Shown: positions 55,809-64,000 of the stretch, piece by piece
Layout: each line of letters begins with the position of its first letter
Position numbering within the stretch: position 1 is the first letter of the stretch
NCBI GenBank assembly: GCA_020622165.1
Contig: JACNMN010000002.1
Span: 1 to 64,000 of the forward strand
Length of the DNA stretch: 64,000 bases
Source: Boseongicola sp. H5
GTDB lineage: Bacteria > Pseudomonadota > Alphaproteobacteria > Rhodobacterales > Rhodobacteraceae
Reading direction: 5' to 3'
Notes under the pieces: model-generated
Told to the model about the DNA's origin: nothing
The model's input: the letters and a program-made list of their open reading frames with translations, nothing else
Databases searched by the model: none
Translations under genes and position numbers: made by a program

Positions 55809-56975
55809 TTACCGGTGCCGGCTGAGGAGGATATCGCCGATCTCGCCCTGCGGGCGGGTGCGGGTCAGGGCCAGAAGCATGCCGATGGTGATGCCCGTCG
55901 CGATCAGGCTCGACCCGCCGTAGCTCACGAAGGGAAGCGTCATGCCCTTGGCGGGCAGCAACCGCACCGCCACGCCCATGTTGATGATCGCCTGCAACGC
56001 CAGAAGGCTTGCGAGTCCGGCACCGGCCAGCCGAATGAACGGATCGCGTTCCTTCGTCAGCCGGAAGAACGCACGCAGCGCGATGGTGGCAAAGAGCGCG
56101 ATGATGACAAGCACAAGAACCAGACCGTATTCCTCGGCCGCGACCGCGATGATGAAATCCGTATGCGCATCCGGCAGGGTCCATTTCACGGCCCCCTCGC
56201 CCAGACCGGCGCCAAAGAACCCGCCTTCGCGGATCGCGTTGGTGGCATAGGCCAGTTGTGTGTTCGGGTCCAGTTCCGCCGAGAGGAACCCGTCGATCCG
56301 CCGGGCGAAATGCTCCGAATTCGAATACGCGACCGACCCCGCGACACCGACCAGCGCGCCGACCCCGGCCAGCAGGAGCATCGGCGCCCCGGCCACGAAA
56401 TAGACCACGCACCACGCGAAGACGACCAGCGCCGCCTGGCCGAAATCCGGCTGCATCGCCAGAAAGCCCACGATCGTGATAGTCACCACCAGCGAAACGG
56501 CCTTGCCCGGCGGGCCGCCGACCTCCTGGCTTGCAGCGATCATCCAGGCGGTGAAGACGACAAAGACCGGCTTGAGGAATTCCGAGGGCTGCACCGAGGC
56601 GAAGCCGAGCGAGTACCAGCGCACCGCCCCCTGCCCGTAATCGGTCCCGAAGGCCGGAAGCAGGGCCAGCGCCCCGAACGCGCCGAAAAAGCCCAGAACG
56701 GCCAAGCGCCGGATCTGCACCGGTGTCAGCATCGACACCATGACCATCACCGCAAGGGCCAGCCCGCCGAAGGCCGCCTGCCGGATCACGTAGTGAAACG
56801 GGTCATGTCCGTTGCGTTCAGCCAGCGGCGGAGAGGCCGCAAAGCCCAACAACAACCCGATTGCGAACAGGGCCAGAATGCACCCGATGGTGACCCGGTC
56901 AACCGTCCGCCACCAGCGCGGCAGAACAGCCTCGCCCGATTGCACGACAACCGTGCCATGCGCCATTTCCGTCAT
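55809..56975 (-). CDS. ftsW: SEDS peptidoglycan glycosyltransferase FtsW
   Basis: This 388-residue protein has about ten membrane helices with SEDS signatures: [41 protein letters not shown] and [15 protein letters not shown]. It polymerises lipid II at the septum together with FtsI. It is separated from murD by a VOC-family gene. Confidence 0.97.
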   Translation of the reverse strand: MTEMAHGTVVVQSGEAVLPRWWRTVDRVTIGCILALFAIGLLLGFAASPPLAERNGHDPFHYVIRQAAFGGLALAVMVMVSMLTPVQIRRLAVLGFFGAFGALALLPAFGTDYGQGAVRWYSLGFASVQPSEFLKPVFVVFTAWMIAASQEVGGPPGKAVSLVVTITIVGFLAMQPDFGQAALVVFAWCVVYFVAGAPMLLLAGVGALVGVAGSVAYSNSEHFARRIDGFLSAELDPNTQLAYATNAIREGGFFGAGLGEGAVKWTLPDAHTDFIIAVAAEEYGLVLVLVIIALFATIALRAFFRLTKERDPFIRLAGAGLASLLALQAIINMGVAVRLLPAKGMTLPFVSYGGSSLIATGITIGMLLALTRTRPQGEIGDILLSRHR

Positions 56976-57093
56976 GGGATACCGCCCAATACTGCCTCAT
57001 TGATGCCCGGTTTGCCGGGTCTGGGGCAAAGCTTAGCGTGAAATCACCTGCGGGGCCAGCGAAACAAGCGGCCCCGCCACGGGCAGGCCGAAT

Positions 57094-57477
57094 TCAGCTT
57101 GGCGGCTGCCAGAGCTCGATCTTGCGGCCGTCAGGGTCCAGTATCCAGCCGAATTTGCCGTAGTCCAGGGTCTGGGCGGGCTGCACCTGTTCGACCCCTT
57201 CCGCCTCGGCCCGGGCCAGCATCGCGTCCAGATCATCGACCATCAAATTGATCATGAATGGCAATGTCGACGGTTTGAAGTAGTCGCCCCCCGCCGCAAA
57301 GGGCGCGAAAATCGTCCGCGCGCCTTCGGGGAACTTCTCCGCGCTGCCCGTGTGCAGGAAATCGAAGCCGCCGTAATCGGTCGGCGTCATCCCCAGAACG
57401 CGGGTATACCAGTCCTTCGTGGCTTCCGGGTCGGCGCATTCCAGAAACACGCCCCCCACACCGATCACCTGTGCCAT
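57094..57477 (-). CDS. VOC/glyoxalase-fold protein
   Basis: This 127-residue protein is a single vicinal-oxygen-chelate domain pair: VIGVGGVFLECADPEATKDWYTRVLGM and PFMINLMVDDLDAMLARAEAEGVEQVQP, ending in YGKFGWILDPDGRKIELWQ, with the typical metal-site Glu. Substrate unknown. GGGAGGG precedes the start at 57477. It lies between murD and ftsW, a position not required by the cell-wall pathway. Confidence 0.88.
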   Translation of the reverse strand: MAQVIGVGGVFLECADPEATKDWYTRVLGMTPTDYGGFDFLHTGSAEKFPEGARTIFAPFAAGGDYFKPSTLPFMINLMVDDLDAMLARAEAEGVEQVQPAQTLDYGKFGWILDPDGRKIELWQPPS

Positions 57478-57528
57478 CTCGTCCCTCCCTGCTGTCATGC
57501 GGGGCCGACCATAGCACAGGATGGGGGT

Positions 57529-58932
57529 CTACCCCGCCAAAACCTTCGCGACCTGATCCATGAAATCCTGCCCGCGCTGTTCGAAGTTATCGTATTGATC
57601 GAAACTCGCCGCGGCCGGGGCCAGAAGCACCGTCTCGCCCGGCTCGGCCTCCGCCGCGGCACGGGCGACCGCAATCGCCATATCGGTGCAGACCTCCACG
57701 GGCAGATCGCCCAGTTTCAGGGCGAACCCCTCCGCCTCGCGCCCGATCACATAGGCCTTCGACACCGATCCGAGGACCGGTTTCAGCCCGTCGAGCCCGC
57801 CCTCTTTCTCCAGACCGCCGCAGATCCACCGCACCCGCGGGAAGGCGGCCAGCGCCTTGGCGGCCGCATCCACATTCGTGGCCTTGCTGTCATTCACGAA
57901 CAGAACCCCGTTCCGTTCGCCAACGATCTGGCTGCGATGAGGCAGACCGCCGAAGGACTGAAACGCCGTCTCGATCACCCTGGGGGCGATGCCAAGCGCC
58001 CGAAGCGCCGCGTAGGCGCAGCACGCGTTCTGATGGTTGTGGACGCCGGGCAGCCCGCGGACCCCGCGCAGATCTATCGACGCCGCCTGCCGCCCTTTCC
58101 GGGTTTCGCTCAACCAGCCCTTGCGCGCGGTCACGTCCCATCCCGGACCCGTCAGTTTCGATGTGGCGGAGACCCGGATCAGCCGCCCGTCGCCCGGCCC
58201 CTCGGCCAGTTGGTTGGCCAGATAGCGCCCTTCCTTCTCGTCAACGCCGATCACCGCCCGGTCCGGCCCGCCTTCGGCAAACAGCCGGCGCTTGGCCGCG
58301 AAATATCCGCCCATGCCGCCATGCCGATCAAGATGATCGGGGGTGAGATTGGTGAACACCGCCACATCCGGGGTCAGGGCGCGCGCCAGATCGATCTGAT
58401 AGCTCGACAGTTCAAGCACGATCACCTCGCCATCCTCGGGAGGTTCGATATCCAGCACCCCCACGCCGATATTGCCCGCCAGTTGCGCGGGCACTCCGGC
58501 CTCCGTCAGGCAATGGTGGATCAGCGCGGCGGTGGTGGATTTCCCGTTCGACCCGGTGACCGCAATCACCCGGGGCGGGGTAACATGCCGGTCCCAGTCG
58601 CCCGCGGCGAGGGACCGGAAAAACAGCCCCACATCGTTGTCCACCGGCACGCCCGCCGCCCAGGCCGCCATGATCGCCGGGTGAGGATCGGGGTAAAGAT
58701 GCGCGATACCGGGGGAGACGGTCATCGCCGCCACGCCGTCCAGCGCACCGGCTTTGAGCGGATCGACGAGCGAAAACCCCTCGCGCCCGGCGGTCTCCCG
58801 CGCCGCGGCGCTGTCGTCCCAGACCAGCGGATCGGCCCCGCCCGCGCGCAAGGCCCGGGCGGCGGCAAGACCCGATCGGCCAAGCCCCAGAACCGCAACC
58901 TTCGCGCCTTCAAACCCAGTTACCGGGATCAT
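57529..58932 (-). CDS. murD: UDP-N-acetylmuramoylalanine-D-glutamate ligase
   Basis: This 467-residue Mur ligase has [60 protein letters not shown] and [16 protein letters not shown], all typical MurD. It adds D-glutamate to UDP-MurNAc-L-Ala. It follows mraY by 115 bp. Confidence 0.97.
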   Translation of the reverse strand: MIPVTGFEGAKVAVLGLGRSGLAAARALRAGGADPLVWDDSAAARETAGREGFSLVDPLKAGALDGVAAMTVSPGIAHLYPDPHPAIMAAWAAGVPVDNDVGLFFRSLAAGDWDRHVTPPRVIAVTGSNGKSTTAALIHHCLTEAGVPAQLAGNIGVGVLDIEPPEDGEVIVLELSSYQIDLARALTPDVAVFTNLTPDHLDRHGGMGGYFAAKRRLFAEGGPDRAVIGVDEKEGRYLANQLAEGPGDGRLIRVSATSKLTGPGWDVTARKGWLSETRKGRQAASIDLRGVRGLPGVHNHQNACCAYAALRALGIAPRVIETAFQSFGGLPHRSQIVGERNGVLFVNDSKATNVDAAAKALAAFPRVRWICGGLEKEGGLDGLKPVLGSVSKAYVIGREAEGFALKLGDLPVEVCTDMAIAVARAAAEAEPGETVLLAPAAASFDQYDNFEQRGQDFMDQVAKVLAG

Positions 58933-59047
58933 ACGTGCCTCACTCCACCTCGTCTTGTCGTCTCCGATACCGTCGCGGGATGTTGCGGCCCGATCACCGC
59001 CCCGCGCCCGCCCGCCACCGATACACTGAGAGGGACGGGCGCGGCCA

Positions 59048-60133
59048 TCAGCGCAGCTTCAGCGTGGCCAGACCGATCAGCGCAAGGATCAGCGAGATGA
59101 TCCAGAACCGGATCACGACCTGCGGTTCCGTCCAGCCCTTCTTCTCGAAATGATGATGGATGGGCGCCATCAGGAAAACCCGTTTGCCGGTGCGCTTGAA
59201 ATAGAGCACCTGAATGATGACGCTCAGCGTTTCGGCAACGAAAAGCCCGCCGACGATGGCCAGAACGATCTCGTGCTTGGTGCATACCGCAATCGCGCCG
59301 AGGGCCCCCCCAAGAGCCAGCGATCCGGTATCGCCCATGATCACCGCCGCCGGGGGCGCATTATACCACAGAAACCCAAGCCCCCCGCCGATCAGACCCG
59401 CCGTGAAAACCAGCAACTCGCCGGTTCCCGGCACATAATGCACGTCGAGATAGGTGGTGAAGTCGACCCGCCCCACCGCATAGGCGATCACACCCAGAGT
59501 GCCCGCGGCGATCATGACCGGCATGATCGCCAGACCGTCCAGACCGTCGGTCAGGTTGACCGAATTGGCGCTGCCCACGATCACGACCATGGCAAAGGGC
59601 AGGAACATCCAGCCCAGATTGGGCAGGAAATCCTTGAAGACCGGCACCGCCAGCCGCTGCGACAGCTCGTCGGGGTGCATGTACATCACCACGATGGCCG
59701 CCACCGCCGCGATCAGAAAACCGAGCGACAACCGGATCCGCCCCGATACGCCCTTGGTGTTGTTGCGGCTGACCTTGGCCCAGTCATCGGCAAAGCCGAT
59801 CAGCCCGAACCCCACGGTCACACCCAGCACGACCCAGACATAGGGGTTGTCGAGCCGGGCCCATAGCAGCGTCGACAGCGTGAGCGCCGCCAGGATCAGC
59901 AGCCCGCCCATGGTCGGTGTACCGGCCTTGGCGGTGATGTGATGGGCCGGGCCGTCCTCGCGGATAGGCTGGCCGTTTGCGTACTTCCGCCGCAGCGCAT
60001 TGATCAGCGGTTGGCCGAAAATGAACCCGAAAATCAGTGCCGTAAAAAACGCGGCACCGGCGCGAAAGGTGATGTAGCGAAACAGGTTGAAAAAATCGCC
60101 GCCGTCGGACAGTTCACTCAGCCAAAACAACAT
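59048..60133 (-). CDS. mraY: Phospho-N-acetylmuramoyl-pentapeptide transferase
   Basis: This 361-residue polytopic enzyme has [42 protein letters not shown] and the [13 protein letters not shown] loop. It transfers phospho-MurNAc-pentapeptide to undecaprenyl phosphate to give lipid I. It starts 12 bp after murF. Confidence 0.98.
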   Translation of the reverse strand: MLFWLSELSDGGDFFNLFRYITFRAGAAFFTALIFGFIFGQPLINALRRKYANGQPIREDGPAHHITAKAGTPTMGGLLILAALTLSTLLWARLDNPYVWVVLGVTVGFGLIGFADDWAKVSRNNTKGVSGRIRLSLGFLIAAVAAIVVMYMHPDELSQRLAVPVFKDFLPNLGWMFLPFAMVVIVGSANSVNLTDGLDGLAIMPVMIAAGTLGVIAYAVGRVDFTTYLDVHYVPGTGELLVFTAGLIGGGLGFLWYNAPPAAVIMGDTGSLALGGALGAIAVCTKHEIVLAIVGGLFVAETLSVIIQVLYFKRTGKRVFLMAPIHHHFEKKGWTEPQVVIRFWIISLILALIGLATLKLR

Positions 60134-60145
60134 ATAGCGGTTTCC

Positions 60146-61561
60146 TTATGTTCTATCCGCAATCGCTTGCCCCAGTTTCCTGAGCGCGTCAACAGCGAGG
60201 GACAGCCGTGACCCCTTGGAGCTTTTGATCAGCACGATATCGCCCGGTCGCAGCAGCCCGGGAAGAATGCGGGCCATCTCGGCGGCGGTCTCCGTATGGG
60301 GGCCGCGCTTGTCGACCGGCAGGATGGCATCCAGATGCGCCATCAACGGGCCCGATGTGCAGATCAGATCCAGCTCCGACAGCGCCGGAAGATCAGCCAG
60401 ATCCGCATGCATCGCGGGCCCGTCGGGGCCCAGTTCAAGCATGTCGCCCAGAACCGCGATCCGCCGTCCGCGCCCCTCGGGCGTCGCGGCGGCCAGAACC
60501 TCCAGGCTTGCGGCCATCGACGCGGGCCCGGCATTGAAGGCATCGTCGATCATCTCGATCGCACCGTCCCGGGCCGGGTCCAGAACGATCCGTTCCCGCT
60601 TGCCGCGACCGGTCACCGCCTCCCACGCGCCAAGCGACAGGGCCGCGCGCGGAATATCCGCCCCCACGGCCGCCACCGCGGCCAGCGCGGCCAGCGCATT
60701 CAGCGCCAGATGCCGCCCGGGTGCCGCCAGCTTGAACAGAAGCGGCATGTCATGGAGCGAGGCCTGGATAACGGTTGTCTCGTCGACCAGCGTCACCTCG
60801 CCAAGCCTCGCGGGCAATCCGGGCGTCTGGCCGAACTCGACCACCTTTTCGGCATGCGCCTCGGCGGCCTGCCGCAGGATCGGGGTCGTCTCCAGGTCGG
60901 CATTGATGAGGGCCACGCCGCCGGGCTCCAGCCCCTCGAAGATACTGGCCTTCTCGCGCGCGATCCCCTCGATCACGCCGAAGGCCTCCAGATGCACGGC
61001 CGCCACGGTGGTCACCATCGCCACATGGGGCCGGGCCATCCGGCTGAGCGGCGCGATCTCTCCGGGGGCGTTCATTCCGATCTCGATCACCGCGAATTCC
61101 GCATCCGCCGGCATCCGCGCCAGCGTCAGCGGGACGCCCCACTGATTGTTGTAGCTGGCCTCCGCCACATGGGTGCGGGCCTGCGCCCGGAGCGCCACGC
61201 GCAGCATGTCCTTGGTGGTGGTCTTGCCCACCGATCCGGTGATCGCGATCACCCGGCCCGCCATCCGCTCCCGCCCGGCGCGCCCCAGATCGGCCAGCGC
61301 GGCCAGAACGTCCGGCACGATCAGAAGCGGCGCCTCCGCGGCCACATCATCGGGCCTGCGGCTGACCAGTGCCGCGGCTGCCCCCTTTTCAAGGGCCTGC
61401 GCAACAAACTCATGGCCATCGCGCACATCCTTCAGCGCAACGAACAGGTCTCCCGGCAACAGGGTACGGGTATCGATGGACACACCGGTTGCGGTCCAGT
61501 CGCCATCGGTCCGGCCGCCGGTGGCGGCGGCGGCCTCCGCGGCGGTCCAGAGCGCGGTCAT
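60146..61561 (-). CDS. murF: UDP-MurNAc-tripeptide-D-Ala-D-Ala ligase
   Basis: This 471-residue Mur ligase has GVSIDTRTLLPGDLFVALKD, ITGSVGKTTTKDMLRVAL, YNNQWGVPLTL and DDAFNAGPASMAASLEVL, diagnostic of MurF. It adds D-Ala-D-Ala, so it follows Ddl in the pathway. It overlaps murE by 4 bp. Confidence 0.97.
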   Translation of the reverse strand: MTALWTAAEAAAATGGRTDGDWTATGVSIDTRTLLPGDLFVALKDVRDGHEFVAQALEKGAAAALVSRRPDDVAAEAPLLIVPDVLAALADLGRAGRERMAGRVIAITGSVGKTTTKDMLRVALRAQARTHVAEASYNNQWGVPLTLARMPADAEFAVIEIGMNAPGEIAPLSRMARPHVAMVTTVAAVHLEAFGVIEGIAREKASIFEGLEPGGVALINADLETTPILRQAAEAHAEKVVEFGQTPGLPARLGEVTLVDETTVIQASLHDMPLLFKLAAPGRHLALNALAALAAVAAVGADIPRAALSLGAWEAVTGRGKRERIVLDPARDGAIEMIDDAFNAGPASMAASLEVLAAATPEGRGRRIAVLGDMLELGPDGPAMHADLADLPALSELDLICTSGPLMAHLDAILPVDKRGPHTETAAEMARILPGLLRPGDIVLIKSSKGSRLSLAVDALRKLGQAIADRT

Positions 61562-63036
61562 ACCCGCCCCTCCAGCGCCGCAACGGCGACACTCGCCTGC
61601 TCCACATCGTCAAAGGGATAGACCACATCGCCCACGATCTGGCCGGTTTCATGGCCCTTGCCCGCAATCAGAAGCGCATCTCCGGGCTGCAGCGCGTCGA
61701 CGCCGCGCAGGATCGCCTCCGCCCGGTCGCCGACCTCCGACGCCTCAGGGCAGGCCTGCAGGATTGCGGCGCGGATCGCGGCGGGATCCTCGGATCTGGG
61801 GTTGTCATCCGTCACGATCAGAACATCGGCATTTTCCGCCGCCGCCTGCCCCATCAGCGGGCGCTTGCCGCGATCCCGGTCGCCGCCCGCGCCGAAGACC
61901 ACGATCAGGCGACCGAGCACATGCGGGCGAAGCGCTTTCAGCGCCGTTTCCAGCGAGTCGGGCGTATGGGAGTAGTCCACGTAGACCGGTGCGCCGAAAC
62001 TGCGCCGGGCCGCCAGTTGCATCCGGCCGCGCACGCCCTGAAGCCTGGAGAGCACGCCGAACACCATCTCCGCATCGGCGCCACCCGCGATGACAAGCCC
62101 CGCGGCGGTCAGCACATTCATCGCCTGAAATCCGCCGATCAGCTCCAGCCGGGTCTGATATTGCTGCCCCTGCCAGCGAAACAGGACATCCTGCCCGGCT
62201 TCGTCCAGGCGGCGCCCGGTGATCTTCATCCGGGCGTCTTCGGCATATTGGCCGATGGTGATCGCCTCGATATCGCGCGCCGCACAGGCGGCAACCACAT
62301 CGGCGCCGCGCGGATCGTCGAGATTGACGACCGCCGTGCCCTCTTCGGGCAGAAGCTCGGTGAACAGGCGAAGCTTGGCGTGAAAATACGCCTCCATCGT
62401 GCCGTGATAATCCAGATGGTCCTGGGTCAGGTTGGTGAAGGCGGCGGCGGCCAGATGCACCGCCTCCATCCGGCGCTGGTCCAGCCCGTGGGACGACGCC
62501 TCCATCGCCACGTGCTGCACGTCGGCGGCGGCCATATCGGCCAGCAACTGATGCAGCGTCAGCGCGTCGGGCGTGGTGTGGATGCCCGGCGCGGTGAACG
62601 CGCCTTCCACTCCGGTGGTCCCGATGCTTGCCGTCTCGATGCCCAGGGCGGCCCAGATCTGGCGGGTGAAACTGGCCACGCTCGTCTTGCCGTTGGTGCC
62701 GGTGACGGCAACCATCGTTTCGGGCTGCGCCCCGAACCACAGCGCGCAGGCATGGGCAAAGACCGCGCGCGGATCCTCGGCCAGAACCACACCGACATCG
62801 CGCAGATGTTCGGCGGCGATCTCCGCCCCCTCCCGGTCGGTCAGGATGACACCCGCCTGCATGCGCACCGCATACTGGATGAACTCGGCGCCATGGACCC
62901 GCGTGCCGGGCAAGGCCGCGAACAGATGCCCCGGCTTGACCGCGCGGCTGTCAAGGCTGAGCCCGCTGACCGACACATCGCCGCCCCGGGTGGGCGTCAA
63001 GCCAAGCGCAGATAGTGTCTTCACTCCTGGCGCCAT
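61558..63036 (-). CDS. murE: UDP-MurNAc-L-Ala-D-Glu:meso-diaminopimelate ligase
   Basis: This 492-residue protein has GLSLDSRAVKPGHLFAALPG, VTGTNGKTSVASFTRQIW and the DDNPRSEDP motif, where DNPR selects meso-diaminopimelate over lysine. The peptidoglycan should therefore be of the DAP type. Start 63036 has GGGGGA 7 nt upstream; ATG 63054 is an alternative and 63099 lies inside ftsI. Confidence 0.97.
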   Translation of the reverse strand: MAPGVKTLSALGLTPTRGGDVSVSGLSLDSRAVKPGHLFAALPGTRVHGAEFIQYAVRMQAGVILTDREGAEIAAEHLRDVGVVLAEDPRAVFAHACALWFGAQPETMVAVTGTNGKTSVASFTRQIWAALGIETASIGTTGVEGAFTAPGIHTTPDALTLHQLLADMAAADVQHVAMEASSHGLDQRRMEAVHLAAAAFTNLTQDHLDYHGTMEAYFHAKLRLFTELLPEEGTAVVNLDDPRGADVVAACAARDIEAITIGQYAEDARMKITGRRLDEAGQDVLFRWQGQQYQTRLELIGGFQAMNVLTAAGLVIAGGADAEMVFGVLSRLQGVRGRMQLAARRSFGAPVYVDYSHTPDSLETALKALRPHVLGRLIVVFGAGGDRDRGKRPLMGQAAAENADVLIVTDDNPRSEDPAAIRAAILQACPEASEVGDRAEAILRGVDALQPGDALLIAGKGHETGQIVGDVVYPFDDVEQASVAVAALEGRV

Positions 63037-63055
63037 GGCCGATTCCCCCAACATC

Positions 63056-64000
63056 TCAGTCTGAGGCGCTGGATAGCTGAAAGCCGTCCAGGGGTTCAAT
63101 CTCTGGTCTGATCCCCAAAAGCGGCGCCACGCGGCGGATCACCTCCGCGGCGACGGGAACGGCGGTCCAGCCTGCAGTCCGCCGGGCTTCGCCGAGGGCC
63201 ACGATCTCGGGCTCATCGAGCGTCACGATCAGGACATATCTGGGATCGTCGGCGGGGAAGATGCTGGCGAAGGTGGACAGCACGCGATCCTCGAAATAGC
63301 CGCCGGTGGGGCGCGGCTTGTCCGCCGAACCGGTTTTTCCGCCAACGGCATAGCCGGGCACATCGCCGAAACTGGCCGTGCCATCGGTGACCACGGCGCG
63401 CAGCATGTCGCGGATCTGGGCCGAGACGGCCTCCGACACCACGCGCTCGCCCATCTGCGGCCCGTCCTGACGCAACAGTGTCGGGCGGATCAGCGTGCCG
63501 CCATTGGTGATCGAGGCATAGGCCGCGGCCAAATGAAGCGGCGAGGTCGAAATGCCATGGCCATAGGACACGGTCATCGTCGTCAACTCGCCCCATCTGG
63601 CGGGCAGGAGCGGTCGGCCGGACCGGCTTTCGACCATCTCCACCAATGTCGGCTGAAAGAAGCCGAGCTGTTCCAGAAACCGCTGCTGCCGCTCGGCGCC
63701 CATCATCTGGGCAAGGCGCGCGGTGCCGATGTTGGAGGAATGCACGATCACATCGCTGACCGACTGGCTGGGGCCGTAGCTGCGGAAATCGCTGATCGAA
63801 AAGCCGGACATGCGGAGCGGCCCGGTCGTATCCACCATGGTGGCCGGGTTGACCAGACCTTCGTTCAACGCCTGCGCAACGGTAAAGATCTTGAAGACGG
63901 AACCCAGCTCATACACGCCCTGAACGGCGCGATTGAACAGCGGGCTGTCGGCCTGGTCCCCTTCGGTCAGGGGTTGGGGGCGCGCGTTGGGGTCGAAATC
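63056..64000 (-). CDS. ftsI: Peptidoglycan transpeptidase FtsI (PBP3), N-terminus outside window
   Basis: The last 314 residues of a class B penicillin-binding protein. The active-site SxxK is in YELGSVFKIFT, SxN in IVHSSNIGTARLA and KTG in YAVGGKTGSADKP; GYFEDRVLSTFASIFPADDPRY is typical of FtsI. It cross-links septal peptidoglycan with FtsW. The frame runs to position 64000, so the membrane anchor and pedestal domain lie beyond the window. Confidence 0.96.
   Translation of the reverse strand, partial: DFDPNARPQPLTEGDQADSPLFNRAVQGVYELGSVFKIFTVAQALNEGLVNPATMVDTTGPLRMSGFSISDFRSYGPSQSVSDVIVHSSNIGTARLAQMMGAERQQRFLEQLGFFQPTLVEMVESRSGRPLLPARWGELTTMTVSYGHGISTSPLHLAAAYASITNGGTLIRPTLLRQDGPQMGERVVSEAVSAQIRDMLRAVVTDGTASFGDVPGYAVGGKTGSADKPRPTGGYFEDRVLSTFASIFPADDPRYVLIVTLDEPEIVALGEARRTAGWTAVPVAAEVIRRVAPLLGIRPEIEPLDGFQLSSASD

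Noticed and set aside
1-64000. CRISPR array or rRNA genes
   Set aside because: No regularly spaced repeats and no rRNA signatures were seen.

Overview
The window is most consistent with a high-GC alphaproteobacterium of the Rhodobacterales (roseobacter/Paracoccaceae type). The signs are the order of the cell-division and cell-wall (dcw) cluster, the lpxC-bamD-recN block after ftsZ, tandem DUF2484 genes between murC and murB, glyQ/glyS with small genes between them, an aerobic cobalamin chelatase pair (cobS, cobT), and an FtsZ C-terminus of the [11 protein letters not shown] type. This rests on recognising gene families and context; no search was run.

Positions 1 to about 14,200 look like an accessory island. 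Base composition is visibly lower in GC than the rest. At the left edge are an IS3-family transposase end, a cyclase-like gene cut by that IS, and a TraD-like conjugation remnant. A 22-bp identical sequence that can form a hairpin occurs at 548 and again at 14,151, close to both edges. Inside the island are two systems. The first (831-8338) is an eight-gene, apparently uncharacterised biosynthetic operon on the minus strand. It has a stand-alone adenylating enzyme, a carrier protein, an ectoine-synthase-like cupin, an acyl-CoA-dehydrogenase-like flavoprotein, a transglutaminase-like protein, a DsbA-family protein, a cytidine/guanine-deaminase-like protein and a maleate-isomerase-like protein without its cysteines. 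Next to it are a MarR regulator and a paired SMR exporter. The same palindrome (CTTGC-N4-GCAAG) recurs upstream of the operon, of marR and of the exporter pair, which ties them into one regulon. The second system (9002-13556) is an intracellular trypsin-like protease divergent from an operon of an SGNH hydrolase, a membrane protein with a coiled coil, and a secreted protein. It may be a conflict or stress system.

Positions 14,296 to 42,510 are core chromosome: mgtE, a guanine deaminase, cobS, a degenerate SPOR/peptidoglycan-binding protease homologue, glyQ and glyS with FkbM-type methyltransferase genes between them, a divergent pyruvate phosphate dikinase, a SleB-type wall hydrolase, the folate genes folB and folP followed by glmM, a racemase-like gene and a threonine dehydratase, two small related secreted proteins, cobT, a Xaa-Pro aminopeptidase, a DUF427 protein and a ClC chloride channel.

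Positions 42,534 to 64,000 form a nearly continuous minus-strand block. In transcription order it is ftsI (cut by the window edge), murE, murF, mraY, murD, a VOC protein, ftsW, murG, murC, two DUF2484 proteins, a small membrane protein, murB, ddl, ftsQ, ftsA, ftsZ (with a strong terminator), lpxC, bamD and recN. Many of these genes overlap by 4 bp (ATGA), as expected for translationally coupled operons. Together they make the lipid-linked peptidoglycan precursor, build the divisome, and begin lipid A and outer-membrane assembly.
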